DNA of 64,000 nucleotides from Lumbricus rubellus (Eukaryota; Annelida; Clitellata; Crassiclitellata; Lumbricidae), in assembly GCA_945859605.1 (NCBI GenBank), contig OX243822.1, positions 3,961,696 to 4,025,695 on the forward strand, written 5' to 3'. A program made the position numbers and the translations under genes. Under the pieces are notes generated by a model. It saw only the letters and a program-made list of their open reading frames with translations. It was not told the origin of the DNA and did not search any database. This document shows, piece by piece, positions 1 through 10,787 of the stretch. Position 1 is the stretch's first letter. Every line of letters begins with the position of its first letter.

Positions 1-149
1 ATCACTGTTATTAAGACTGTCCTGTTCGAACAGGTTGAACTGGGAGCGCTACTGAGCAGCCAACTTTGAAGGCCACTTTATTATATCAAACTTCTCATAA
101 AATAAAATGAAGAAAATGTACACCTGGCGAAAAAAAGTCATTCATTCCT

Positions 150-470
150 TCGTTCGGCCTTCGTTCGGTTCTATAGTTCGTTCGTTCGTTCATTCACACG
201 TATGTTCATCCATTCAATCTATGGACTTATCTAGCGCATATTCAGCCATTACTTTAGCTGGTAAGCGATGCCAGTAAATCTTCCTTGCCGTCGTAAATTT
301 GTCATCCAATGGTAATTTGGAAATAATGTAACTAATAAATTATTATATTAAATCAACTATAATGTCTCGTCCTCTTTCTCCTTGTCATCTTGTGCTGTCG
401 GTGTGTGGAACCATATAATAGCAATCATCATGACAATCAATCAATCAATCAATGAATCAATCAAATATTT
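150..470. repeat. degenerate tetranucleotide tracts
   Basis: Loose TTCG/ATTC repeats at about 150-220 and an (ATCA)n-like stretch at about 430-465. The first 480 bases show no convincing gene. Confidence 0.6.
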
Positions 471-479
471 TTAGTCCTC

Positions 480-850
480 TCCATTCTCTCCTATTCCTCG
501 TCGCCTCTCTCAGCTGTTCGAGATTCATCGCTGTTCTCCTGTGCAACTCCATCTAGTCCTCGGTCGTCCTCTTCTCCACACGCCAACATCATCGCCTTCT
601 CCAGACCATCTGTGCGCATCACGTGACCAAAACACGTCAATTTCTGTCTTGCGATTCTTTGGTTTATTGGCATGTTCCAATCCTAAATCTCTTAGCTCAT
701 GTAGGACTGATTCATTTGTTCTCGTATCCCTCCATGATACCCTCATTCCTTTAGCCTTCCTACTATTATTCGTGCTCAGATTTTATCTGGAGCCTTTACT
801 TTTTCTGCCAGATGTCTTAAGACTTCTCGTTTTCCAGGAGTTCTTCGAAC
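480..850 (-). pseudogene. LINE reverse transcriptase C-terminal remnant
   Basis: Two overlapping minus-strand frames (525-746 and 491-673) carry pieces of one protein: WRDTRTNESVLHEL, then IARQKLTCFGHVMRTDGLEK and a GRPRTRW-like block. This order is typical of the region after the RT domain of RTE-like LINEs. The coding sense switches frame at about 640-670, so the copy is dead. The RT catalytic core is absent. The sequence from about 690 leftwards is not in the second copy of the local tandem duplication. Confidence 0.7.
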
Positions 851-905
851 TGGAAGCGCCTCTGATTAGGTTGTAGGCCTACTGTGAGAGGCGCTTTATA
901 AATCC
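850..905. repeat. short LINE/SINE-tail inverted repeat
   Basis: GCGCCTCTGATTAGG faces GAGGCGCTTTATAAA across a short spacer. The same GAGGCGC...GCGCC arrangement recurs at about 31815, 37840, 40075, 51755, 59610 and 60140 and matches the 3' parts of the SINE and LINE copies in this window. Confidence 0.5.
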
Positions 906-959
906 TACAATAGAATAGAATAGAATAGGAGATTCCTCCATAACCACATTTCACACGCT

Positions 960-1135
960 GCGATTTTCGTTCTCTTTAAACACCCTTAAAATGTCTGCAA
1001 CTGATGCTATGTAAATGTGGCATTCTGCAAAATATTAGTTGATTCGTGGTCGATTTGATTCGTCGTATCTGCATCTATAATAATTACCGTTGACTCGCTG
1101 AGTCTTTTTAAAACACCCGTTAAATGCTTAAACCT
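960..1135 (-). repeat. motif pair (A at 975, B at 1108), minus strand
   Basis: On the minus strand a B core (1108-1125) precedes an A core (975-991) by about 135 bp. Both have the TATA-like box upstream. See the entry at 58355-58560 for the motif itself. Confidence 0.6.
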
Positions 1136-2019
1136 AACCATTATACGATGTGAGAACTTAAAAATAAAAATTTCTTCCGAAAATTTTTTCTATTTCGGCA
1201 TTGTGTCAGCCTTCTGTAATTTGTCATCCAGTAAAACAGTGTTTGGCATTGTGTCTTTTCTACGCGCATTAACGATCTTTTTTGATCCTATGGGGGTCAT
1301 TCATAGCATTTCCCAACTAGATTTAGGTTGTTAGCTCTTGTCTACATGTAGGTTTCTAGGTACTTTTTCCGAGATATAGATTTTCTCCGCTGACTCTTTT
1401 CACGCAAAAAACTCGCATTATCAGGAATTCCTTCAAATTTTTAAAAAATTTTCTGGCATTTTCGCAAAATAGGCACTTTGAAAACAGAAAAAATGTAAAA
1501 TATTTTGTAATCGAAGTTCAGAAGTTCTTAGTTTTAGCATCTTAGCGTGTTTTGAGTTTATTTTAAAGCTGTACACAGTACACTTCACAGTTCGCACGTG
1601 TTTTAAACGTGAATTTCATTTGATCTTTAAAAAAAATCCACGTATTTCTCATCGTAGAGCAGTCAAGCTTTTTATAGCCTTTTCTGAGCCGAATCTGACC
1701 CTTTTTATAGAAAATTCAGAGTCGTGTCCTTTATCAGTTCAAAGTCATTATCTTTTATATAGCAACAATTTCTTAGCTATAAGGTAGACCTACTATACCT
1801 GGACTTAGTCATTTAAACTCGATTCCAGAATTTGTCTCTGTGTATCTGGTCAAAATTAATTTTATATAGGCTACTCATAGAAAACATAATAGAACGATCG
1901 TTATGTATAAATCACCAAATGGGTCGATCTACATGTGTACTTATACACTTGACCCTCGGATTGTAAGAAATTAAAAAAACTCATCTGAAAATAGCACTGA
2001 CAACAGTTAGCGATAGATT

Positions 2020-2120
2020 CTTATTCATTCATTCATTCATTCATTCATTCATTTATTGATTCATTCATTCATTCATTCATTCATTCATTCATTCATTCAT
2101 TCGTTAGTCCATTTATTCAT
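2020..2120. repeat. (ATTC)n microsatellite
   Basis: About 25 units of ATTC with a few substitutions. Confidence 0.9.
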
Positions 2121-2756
2121 TCATGTTACGCTATAATACTAACGTCTCTCGAAGAAACCTACCCAGGACCTCCCCAGCCGATCCACGGAAAAAAATGAGT
2201 TGAGGAATATTTATGAAAGAGAGCCGGATTGACCCTAATTGATAATTATATTACACTCAGCTCGAAAATGTAGGTCATTCAAGGTAACGAAAATTATGAT
2301 AAATTACATAGGGGCAAAATTGAATTATATCCCTATTAACTGTCCCCACCAATTTAATTATCACATTTAAGTATATAATATGTACGATATAAATATCCCA
2401 ATCAATTTCTCATAAGCGGCTAACAACGCGTATAGAATCGACCGTAGGGCTTCAAGAAAAAATGGCGCAAACTCTGGAACTCTATCCCTATTCTGTATAC
2501 ATACACCACCTCCCGTTCCAAAAATCGATCAAAATGTTCACCTATAATATTAGAGTAACCTTCTCCTTTGTTAGCATTCAACAATGAAACGACGTCATTT
2601 CGAACAATAGCGAGTCGATGTATTGTTCGCAACCATTCTATCGCAAAGCAAACTCACCCATGCATGCAGTCCTGGTTCCGCTCTGTTAACAACGTCGACC
2701 TGACGATTCGAGTCCTGTGGACTTGGTTTTATATAGCGCAGATAAAATAAAAACGG

Positions 2757-3150
2757 GTGTCGTCCTCGGAGTGTGTTTCATGCGACGCTTTGAGAGGGAC
2801 GGAGAAAGGAGAAAGTATTCTGTTGGAGGAGGAGAACGAGGAGGTAGATGAGGACCAGGAGGAGGAAGAGGTGTGGAGGAAGAGTGGGAGTAAAATAAGG
2901 AGAACGAGGAAGAGGAAGAATACGATGAGGAAAAGGAGGAGGAAGAGGAAGTGGAAGAGGAATGCGATGAGGAAGAGGAGTGGGGAAAGAGAAGAGAAGG
3001 GTGAGGAAGAGAATAACAGAGACAATAAGGAGCAAAATGAGGAGGAGGAGGAGGAGGAGGAGCGAGGAGTTGGAAGAGGAAGCGAGAAAAGAGGAATATA
3101 AAAATGAGGAGCAACGTAAAGAGTACAGAGGAAGAAGAGGATGACGATCG
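2757..3150. repeat. purine-rich (GGA/GAA)n tract, copy 1
   Basis: The plus strand is almost pure A/G for about 390 bases, built from GAGGAA and GAGGAG units. The Ser/Leu-rich minus ORFs and Glu/Lys/Arg-rich plus ORFs here are low-complexity by-products. Copy 2 is at 5290-5650; related tracts lie at 44540-44860 and, on the other strand, 30370-30480. Confidence 0.85.
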
Positions 3151-3357
3151 ATGATGTGAATTGATAAGTCGCAGAATAAAGGAGATGAAACAGTGGAATC
3201 GTCCATTCGGTAAACCCAGTCTTTTTGAGTACAAAGAAATAGCGACTTCAATTCTTTGTTCTCGGCATACGATTGAATTATGCCGGTCCTTTCCGTTGCC
3301 TGCTGACCCACTCCCTCCCTCGCCCCCTTCTCTTCATGCTGTATTCGTTTTGGTTAA

Positions 3358-3829
3358 CCCTCGAGTGCCCAAGGGGGGGGGGGGTCCGACCGGACCCCAG
3401 GCCTGTTTTCCCGGATAACTTTTTAAAGGCTATGGATCTGCAGAAATGCTTTTAGGTATTCATAGACCAACCATTTGGGCATAGAATGGTATATTTTGCG
3501 TGAGTAGGCTATTGTCCTTCCCTGTACCCCACAAACACAGCATATACTAAGGGTACCGCAAGGTATGCGGTTGATATTTATACAAGCGTAAATAACGCAA
3601 GCAAGCATAAAATGTGTCACGAGATTTTTACACTATTATTTTACAACAGGTGGTGCAATTGTGATATAAGATACATCAATCGATTGCAAATTCATTTGGG
3701 ATTTCATAGAACCAAATTCTGTTACGATACTCCAATCCCTTCTCAAGAAATTAGCATGAAAACGCTGGGGTCCGCGCGGACCCCTTCTTGGGCCTTCGTG
3801 TACCAAAAAATACCTTGGGCACTCAAGTG
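3358..3829. mobile_element. piggyBac-type MITE with TTAA duplication
   Basis: Flanked by TTAA at 3354-3357 and 3830-3833. The left end reads CCCTCGAGTGCCCAAGG and the right end, reverse-complemented, CACTTGAGTGCCCAAGG. Subterminal GGGGTCC...GGACCCC palindromes occur at both ends, as in the larger TTAA element at 19222. The homologous place in the second duplication copy (about 5845) has no insert, so arrival followed the duplication or this element was lost there. No transposase is present (472 bp). Confidence 0.85.
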
Positions 3830-3967
3830 TTAAAGTTAGAGAACCGAGATAAAAGCGAGAACACAAATTCAAATGGGTATGACTTCAATTCAGACTCTAC
3901 ATGTACATTGTCGTCATAATTATTGACTGGCAACATATAGCCTACTTTGGAGCTTAATAACTCGTTC

Positions 3968-5990
3968 TTAAGCTCCTGTAGGACTGATTCATTTGTTCTC
4001 TTATCCCTGCATGTTATCTTCAGAAGATTCCACCATAATTATCCACATTTCACACGCTGCGATTTTTGTTCTCTTTAGACACCCTTAAAACGTTAGCAAT
4101 CGATGCTATATAACTGTGGCATAATGCAAATTATTAGTTGAATCGTGCTCAATTTGAGTCGCCGTATCATTAAACTGCATCTATAATAATTACCGCTGAC
4201 TCGCTGAGTCTTCTTAAGACACCCGTTAAATGCTTAAACCTAACCATTATACGATTTGAGAACTAAAAATTATCAATATCTTCGAATCACTTTTTCTATT
4301 TCGGCATTGCGTCAGCCTTCTGTTGTTATCCAGTAAAATAGTGTTTGGCATTGTGTCTTTTCTACGCGAATTAATGATCCCATGGATGTCATTCATAGCA
4401 TTTACCACCTAGATTTAGGTTGTTAGCTCTTGTCTAGGTTTCTAGGTGCTTTTTCCGAGATCTAGATTTTCTCCACTGACTCTTTTCACGCTAAAACGCG
4501 CATTATCAGGAATTCCTTCAATTTTTTTTTTATTTTTCAGACATTTTCTCAAAATAGACATTCTGAACTCTGAAGGTTTGTGAGCTCCTCTCCAAGAAAG
4601 TTGAAGAAACCTACTCGGGAGCTCTTCAAGCCAAGCCTCAACCAAACAATGAGCTGAGACATTTATGAAACCGAGCCTGTTTGGCCATAATTGACAATAT
4701 TTGTATACACTCAGCTCGGACATGTAGGTCATTTCAAATAGTGAACCTTTTAGTAAAATACAGCGATCAAATTGTTTTATCCCGATTAACCGTCCGGACC
4801 AATTTAATTACCACATTTAATTATATAATATGTACAATTGTACATGTACGTTATAAATAGGCCTATCAAAATCAATTTCTCATAAACGGTGAACAGCGCG
4901 TAGAATCGACCGTATAGGGCTTCAAGAAAAATAGCGCAAACTCTGGAATTCTATCCGTATAAAAATTCCGTATACATGTACATACACCACCTCTCCCGTT
5001 TGAAAAATCGATCGAAATGCACACCTATAATATTAGAGTAACCTTCGCCTTTGTTAGCATTCAACAATGGGACGACGTCATTTCTGACAATAGCGAGTCG
5101 ATGTATTGTTCGCAACCATTCTATCGCGAAGCAAACTCATCCATGCATGCAGTCTAGGTTCCGCTCTGTCAACGAAGACGGCCTAACGATCCGATTCCTG
5201 TGGATTTGCTTTTATATAGCACTAATAAAAGAAAAACGGGTGTCGTCCTTGGTGTGTGTGTTTCATGCGAAGCTGTGGTAAGAACGGATAAGGAGAAACT
5301 CTTCTGTTGGAGGAGGTAAAGGAGGAGGAAGAGGAGAAAAGGAGGAGGTAGATGAGGACCAGGAGGAGGAAGAGTGGGAGTAAAATAAGGAGAACGAGGA
5401 AGAGAAATAATACGATGAGGAAAAGGAGGAGGAAGAGGAAGTGGAAGAGGAATGCGATGAGGAAGAGGAGTGGGGAAAGAGAAGAGGAGAGAAGGGTGAG
5501 GAAGAGAATAACAGAGACAATATGGAGCAAAATGAGGAGGAGGAGGAGGAGGAGGAGGAGGAGGAGCGAGGAGTTGGAAGAGGAAGCGAGAAAAGAGGAA
5601 TATAAAAATGAGGAGCAACGTAAAGAGTACAGAGGAAGAAGTGGATGACGATCGATGATGTGAATTGAGAAGTCGCAGAATAAAGGAGAAGGGAAAGTAA
5701 AAATCATCCATTCGGTAAACCCAGTCTTTATGAGTTCAAAGAAATAGCGACTTCAATGCTTTGTTCTCGGCATACGATTGAGTTATGCCAGTTCTTTCCG
5801 TTGCCTGCTGAAACCCTGCCCCACCACATTCACTTTATGCTGTAGTCGTTTTTGTTGAAGGCGTAGAACCGAGATAAAAGCGAGAACACAAATTCAAATG
5901 TGTATGACTTCAATTCATACGCTACATTGTCTTCATATTTATTGGCAACACAATTCATAGCTTACTGTGGAGCTTAATAACTCATTCCTA
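3968..5990. repeat. tandem duplication, copy 2
   Basis: Second copy of 690-3960, shorter by an internal deletion and lacking the TTAA MITE. It carries its own motif pair on the minus strand (A about 4077, B about 4217) and purine tract. No supported coding sequence. Confidence 0.75.
5290..5650. repeat. purine-rich tract, copy 2
   Basis: Same G/A-only composition and unit order as copy 1 with several unit-number changes, including a longer GAG run at about 5535-5570. Confidence 0.85.
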
Positions 5991-5999
5991 AATAGAGCC

Positions 6000-6660
6000 A
6001 TTGAAATGATTGAATAGCAACTTACGCCAAAACCCTCTATCTCCATTCTTTTCAATGGTATCCATGCTTCGAAGTCTGTTCGCTAAAACCACACGACAAT
6101 GCTGAGCTTTTCATAATCGACCGAAGGGAAGCAAGGCGACGCTAGCGACCCCATGCGGAGTTATTCAGAGGCGTCTCTCTTGAGTGGTTGCCAAATTCAT
6201 AACTTCACGACTGTTCTCTATCTTATTATCACTTCTCATAAATAATGCTCCATTTACACCAGCTATTTATTGTCGGTCATCGTTTCGACTTCTTGTAGCT
6301 TTGGGATCAACGTTTTTCGGGTGTTTAAAGTAGACGGTCTAAACAAAAATCCTGGTACTAGTACGAACTGTTACAGTAGTTCGAAGATAAATTTGTTCTT
6401 TCAATAAATGAAAAATAAATAAAAGCAATTTACAAGACTGTCTTGTATTCTTAGTGCACACGTATGTACTGAAGCGATGCACCACGAGTTTAAAATGTCC
6501 ACATTAGGAATTTCTTCACCGTGTCTTTTATTAAACATTACTTTTTTCTCAAATAAAATATTTACAAAAATCTAGTTCCGACACAAAGCTCTTGAAACGT
6601 AGCAATGAAACACACGATTCACAAATATCTGTGTCTATCATTATTATTAATTACTATGTA
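6000..6660. repeat. dispersed unit upstream of a B-type motif
   Basis: Contains the block with ATGCGGAGTTATTCAGAGG (about 6150-6175) that also occurs near 26500 (minus), 29410 (minus), 46545, 56000, 57785 and 60425. A B-like core lies at about 6311. No gene seen. Confidence 0.6.
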
Positions 6661-6661
6661 C

Positions 6662-6839
6662 CAGTGCTAAAAGTGTAAAAAAAATAAGTACCTAGACGCC
6701 CCTTACCTTTGAAAAGAAGTGCCCGGACGCCCCTTACATTTTCAGATGTGCTGGCCAAATAAGTGGCAGGACGGCATAGAGACTTGAAAATAAGTGTCAG
6801 GACGCCGTCCATGACCGTCCTGTCACACTTTAAGCCCTG
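6662..6839. mobile_element. hAT-like MITE, CAGGGCTTAAAGTGT family (copy 1)
   Basis: Left end CAGTGCTAAAAGTGT; right end reverse-complemented CAGGGCTTAAAGTGTG. Flanking 8-mers CTATGTAC (6654-6661) and CTATGGAC (6840-6847) differ at one position, fitting an aged 8-bp hAT target duplication. Interior has the CAGGACG and GGACGCC phrases shared with 22914-23519 and 54834-54983. 178 bp, noncoding. Confidence 0.85.
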
Positions 6840-7739
6840 CTATGGACTACATTTAGTTATGCGACGGAATATAATTTATATCCCTCAGGAGCATTTCCAG
6901 CTAATTATCATCGCCGTAACAAGGTACATCATTTCATTAGGTGGCGTATAGTCTTGCTATGCAGTTAATGCTTGAGACAGTAAGTATGGACGTTTCATGT
7001 GCGTGCAGATCAGTGAATCCAGTTTTGAGTTTATGTCAACTATAACCCCCGTGTCCAGGACCTTGGGATTCGTCCATTGCTGGCTCAGTGCCATGGAAAC
7101 GGAGATGAGCGCCTCCCTGTGTTCCTCGTGGAACGGGATGGGACTTTACTACTTTTTTACTTTACTATAATACAGAGGCTACCGTTCGACGAGGAGTCGA
7201 TGATGGTTTTTTGACTCACTAATTCTGCTCGATGAATTTGAAGACGACTTTCTCCATTTTCTCATAGAATCAGAGGAGGGATGGAGCAACTATTTTTAAT
7301 GACAATAGATGGAAAATTTCAGGATTGTCTTGTTTGTTATTTGTTTCGTTGTGAAGATTTGAAGACTGACATCTACTTCAATGTCTTTATTTAGCCAAAG
7401 TGGAGTCGCAGGAAGGGTGGGCTATTGAAAGTGTGGTTCACAGAAGAATAAATGCTTTGAGTTCTTATGAAAGTTGATTCCTCTTTGCGACTAGATGTTC
7501 TGAACTAATTTTTGTCCAATGCGGCTGATAAGCAGATCCGAGCGGATGATTTGGAAGTCCCAAAATTTTGAAATCTTCCAATTTGCAGAGGCATGCATCT
7601 TTCCGACGTCTCCGCACGCATTTTGTGTGCTAAGGCCGCAGTTCCTTTGGCAGCGCCACCGCATAATCGTAGTCACAACGTAGTGCCTCAGTATGAATAG
7701 ACTACAACCTTTCAGCCAATTAACTGGTATCGGCTCTCG

Positions 7740-8415
7740 TTCCCAAAATCTTATAGCACTTATTTGATCGTTTTACGGGTGTTTTATGAGAATAGGTTTT
7801 CTGGTACATGTAGCTAGCAATAAGTTAGTTTAAGGATGTTTTTTTTCTTTTAATAACGTTGGTTAGTTTAAGTATACTGCGACAATGATAAAAAAAAATG
7901 GTTCGAGGCAAATCTAATGCGTCGTCCAATTCTTATGTAGCAATGAATGCCTCAGTTTTAAGGGTGTTTAACGAGAACGAGAACTTATTTTTAATCAACT
8001 GAATATTTATTTTTCAATCAATATTTATCATTTTAAAACAATTTTACTGCTGTACTCAGCATCATGACTCTGGAGAACTATTAGTTTCACGTTCCCTCCA
8101 AAGTAGATGCCGAATATCTTGGCGCTGGCTGTCCAATTGATGACGTAGGTAGACTACTTTGGCGTTTCCATAGAAACAGTCAATGCCCTACACACTTGCC
8201 ATGGTTAATCATGGCTCCTGATGACTTTCCATATATCTCGAACCACATCAATGTGTTCACTATTGGTCTCTCTGATGTGACGAAGTGTTTTCGTTCGACA
8301 GCGTATTGTGATAATTTTGCAGATACTGTTACAGCGATTGCACGAAATTACTGATGATTTCCTTTCTTCATCTTATATTTACATAGCTTCCGTTGCCCAC
8401 GTTTTAAAGGTGTTT
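7740..8415 (+). repeat. motif-bearing unit: B 7770, A 7955, A 8401
   Basis: B and A cores are about 185 bp apart; a second A core follows at 8401 after the block CTCGAACCACATC...TGTTACAGCGATT that precedes A cores elsewhere (42880, 49640, 54315). No ORF of interest. Confidence 0.6.
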
Positions 8416-9042
8416 AACGTAGAATTACATAATAACATTCAATCGAATAATTTTTTTTTAGTTAATGAGTCGTAATTTACATGAAGTTTTTGTTGTTATG
8501 CTCATTATGGCGACAGGAAGATTTATTCCCATATGCAATGTCGATGTTTAGAAGACTTATTTGAAAATGCGGAGCGTGACTAACCTATCTGTGGCGGTGG
8601 TTCGTGTTAACTTTAGCGTTTAACAAATAGTTTTGTTTATGGGGGAGAAATGAGGAAAAGAAAATGAATGGGACACATTGAGATGAGGTTTCACAAAAGG
8701 TAGAGTGTTGGAAAAGAAGAATAATATGAAGATAATAATGATGATGATGATGAAAATGAAGAGCATGCAATTGCGCTCTTTATAAGCGGTTAGCGATGCC
8801 AACACATGTTTCTTGCCGTTGTAAATTTGCTATCCTATGTTTAGTTGCTAATAATAACATATAATTCTCAATCGGCTATTTTGGCTCGTTCTCTTTAAAC
8901 ACCTTTAAAATATTGGTACCCGATGCTACGTATACAAAGTCAATCCATAAAATTTTGCTTAATACATGGTTCATTAGGTTCACCGTATCATTAAATAATC
9001 TTGCATTTATATCACCGCTGCAAAAAATAATTATTGTTCAGA
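8416..9042. repeat. repeat unit ending in a minus-strand A motif
   Basis: Matches, in reverse, 20985-21520 and 40926-41300 (phrases AATGGGACACATTGAG and GGCGGTGGTTC). A GAT/ATG-rich patch lies at 8730-8760 and the A core at 8896-8910 on the minus strand. Short ORFs here are not credible. Confidence 0.6.
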
Positions 9043-9379
9043 CCATAGAGATGTATTAAAATATAAGGCTAGAGGGAATATCACGTCTGTAAATCTACGT
9101 CGCTGTCTCTTTTCATATCGACCAATCACATACCATGAGAAATCGCCTATTCATATCGACCAATCATAGGCGCCGCTGTCTCTTTTCATATCGACCAATC
9201 ACATACCATGGTCGACATAAGAATCGCCGGTGATTGGTCGTTTGCACAGAGTGACGTCACTGGCGTGATTACCGTTAAAATATATAAGGTCGTTGATAAC
9301 TTCACTTTTTTATGCAGAGGAGATAGGCCATATTCTCTCTAGCCTATATATTTTATATATATAGCGTACATCTCTATGG
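9043..9379. mobile_element. 337-bp MITE with 6-bp target duplication
   Basis: Flanked by TTCAGA at 9037-9042 and 9380-9385. Ends start CCATAGAGATGTA (13 bp perfect on both sides) and after an 11-bp indel the inverted similarity continues through TAAAATATA and GGCTAGAG. The interior has two copies of a phrase of about 35 bp ending in GACCAATCACATACCATG. It sits between a minus-strand A core (8896) and B core (9395); removing it restores the usual spacing of about 170 bp. A 6-bp duplication does not fit hAT (8) or piggyBac (TTAA); superfamily unknown. Confidence 0.85.
9119..9290 (+). promoter_or_regulatory. promoter-like cluster inside the MITE
   Basis: Three GACCAATCA(C/T) boxes at 9120, 9159 and 9193, an inverted GATTGGTC at 9232, a full CRE-type TGACGTCA at 9252-9259 and a TATA-like ATATATAAGG at 9280-9289, in the order expected of a Pol II promoter pointing right. 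Function is inferred from order and spacing only. Confidence 0.5.
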
Positions 9380-9385
9380 TTCAGA

Positions 9386-9682
9386 CCGTCTTTTTAAAAA
9401 AAACCCGTTTAAACTCTGAAACTTGTACGATATAAGATTTTGGAAATAAAAAAACATCAAATTAAACGCTAGGAATCAGTTACAACATCTTAGTCTGTTT
9501 TTGCGGCAGAACAAAGGTCGGGCATAAGAATCAAGCTTAATTTTAATAAATACGGGACGAACACCACAGTCTCGTGTGCAAAAACGTTCTCAGTTTAAAC
9601 TTCTAATGCTCCCGGAAAAATCTTGGAACAAAATCTATAAGCATTTTGGGAACGACAAGCGATACGAATACATTCCTGTAGA
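9386..9682. repeat. host repeat flank left of the gap
   Basis: Carries the B core (minus strand, about 9395) and then the phrase GGGAACGACAAGCGATACGA (about 9650), which also follows B cores at 23850 and 38630. The background repeat therefore continues up to the gap and the virus-like element begins inside it or was joined across it. Confidence 0.6.
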
Positions 9683-9882
9683 NNNNNNNNNNNNNNNNNN
9701 NNNNNNNNNNNNNNNNNNNNNNNNNNNNNNNNNNNNNNNNNNNNNNNNNNNNNNNNNNNNNNNNNNNNNNNNNNNNNNNNNNNNNNNNNNNNNNNNNNNN
9801 NNNNNNNNNNNNNNNNNNNNNNNNNNNNNNNNNNNNNNNNNNNNNNNNNNNNNNNNNNNNNNNNNNNNNNNNNNNNNNNNNN
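9683..9882. other. assembly gap (200 N)
   Basis: Exactly 200 N. True length unknown. It hides the left end of the virus-like element and most of the capsid-like gene. Confidence 0.99.
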
Positions 9883-10366
9883 TGTTTGGCTTACGAATGA
9901 GAAAGCTTTGTCTAGTGGCAAAGCCGTGGTTGTCCGCAATAACAGCAGTCGCTCCAGTGTCTTTATACCACAGCTGATTTAAACCTTGAGTCAGCTGAAA
10001 ATCGTTTGGATACGTAAGTAAACCGAGCATCGTTGTGGCTTGACCCGGGTGAAATAGCGTTTCGATTTCTTGATTAGATAACTGATAGGATATTTGACTG
10101 AATAGATACATAAGCCCATTATTCGTAAGAGCGACTGCATCGGCATTAACGTATGCGGTGTCATCAGCTTTAATTAGTCTTCCTTCGAATTGTAGGTATG
10201 ACTCTGCTGGGTGACTGTATAAGTCTTGTAATTCAATATTTATTCTTATTTCACCAGAACTGTTAAGGTTAGTTCTCGCTACAGGTTCGTACTCATGCCA
10301 TTCGTATCGCTCGATGCCCTCATCGATCAATGGTTGCTCTGTGAATCTTAGAATATCGGATTGCAT
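9883..10366 (-). CDS. major-capsid-like protein, N-terminal fragment
   Basis: The ATG lies at 10364-10366 and 161 codons are readable before the gap. The start (MQSDILRF), the YEWHEYEP segment at about residues 20-27 and the IRINIELQDLY segment near 40 resemble a family of putative double jelly-roll capsid proteins from virus-like elements in invertebrates; that assignment is from memory of the family, not a search. Full members are several hundred residues, so most of the gene is missing. Reading on through the N run into 9635-9682 is meaningless because that side is host repeat. It is the last gene of the minus-strand series, 35 bp after the small basic protein gene. Its leader is AT-rich with a TATA-like stretch just before the ATG. 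Confidence 0.65.
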
Positions 10367-10401
10367 TTTATATACATATATTTTTAAATAAGAAAATACA
10401 G

Positions 10402-10746
10402 TTAAGCAATTTTCAAACCACCTCCGTTTAAGCGTTTTACGAGATCTTGAATTCTAATAGCTCCACCTGTATTCGATCCGAGTAATCTAGCTAGAATGAC
10501 TTTAGTTTCCTGAGTTATCGGCTGTTGAACGGGAGTTGGTGGGAGTATCTTATTGAGTAATCGTTTTCCAACATCGATCGCCTTATCCTTGGCAACACTC
10601 CCAATCTCTTTCACAGCCGTGCTCGCAATTTGTTTCGCTGCATTCGAAGTTAGTAGTCTCTTGAGAAATCCTGCAATGGAATCGAATATTCCTGCTCCAC
10701 CGACAACGTGTACTTTTTTATAACTTCTTCTCGCAACGACCAGCAT
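10402..10746 (-). CDS. small basic virion-like protein
   Basis: 114 codons. The first 15 residues are basic (ARRSYKK), followed by VVGGAG, a long amphipathic helix-like region (residues about 18-70, rich in Ala, Lys, Ile) and a Gly-rich end (LNGGGLKIA). Small basic proteins with Gly-Gly sites near the N terminus are common minor virion proteins in adenovirus-like systems, where a viral protease cuts at such sites. Here the role is inferred from position, size and composition; I do not recognise a family. Upstream are two direct copies of a phrase GATGATCTAATT-like AT-rich sequence (about 10750-10795). Neighbours are the capsid-like gene and the 299-codon gene. Confidence 0.6.
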   Translation of the reverse strand: MLVVARRSYKKVHVVGGAGIFDSIAGFLKRLLTSNAAKQIASTAVKEIGSVAKDKAIDVGKRLLNKILPPTPVQQPITQETKVILARLLGSNTGGAIRIQDLVKRLNGGGLKIA

Positions 10747-10787
10747 TTCTATATCATCAATTTTTAATTAGATCATCAATTTTTAAA

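Larger units (their letters stand above)
690..3960. repeat. tandem duplication, copy 1
   Basis: From the phrase GTAGGACTGATTCATTTG (about 695) to GAACCGAGATAAAAGCGAG (about 3840) this segment matches 3968-5990 block by block. The shared blocks include the ACACGCTGCGATTTT phrase, the motif pair, the ATCAATTTCTCATAA phrase and the purine-rich tract. Copy 1 has about 600 extra bases near 1480-2145 and the TTAA MITE at 3358-3829. No gene is supported; every ORF in it is short or low complexity. Confidence 0.75.

Noticed and set aside
2686..3311. Ser-, Leu- and Glu/Arg-rich ORFs over the purine tract (same at 5169-5711 and 44760-45080)
   Set aside because: Three to five overlapping frames are open at once, which is a composition effect, not coding.
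9576..10366. ORFs that run through the first N gap
   Set aside because: The N run has no sequence; left of it is host repeat. Only 9883-10366 is kept.
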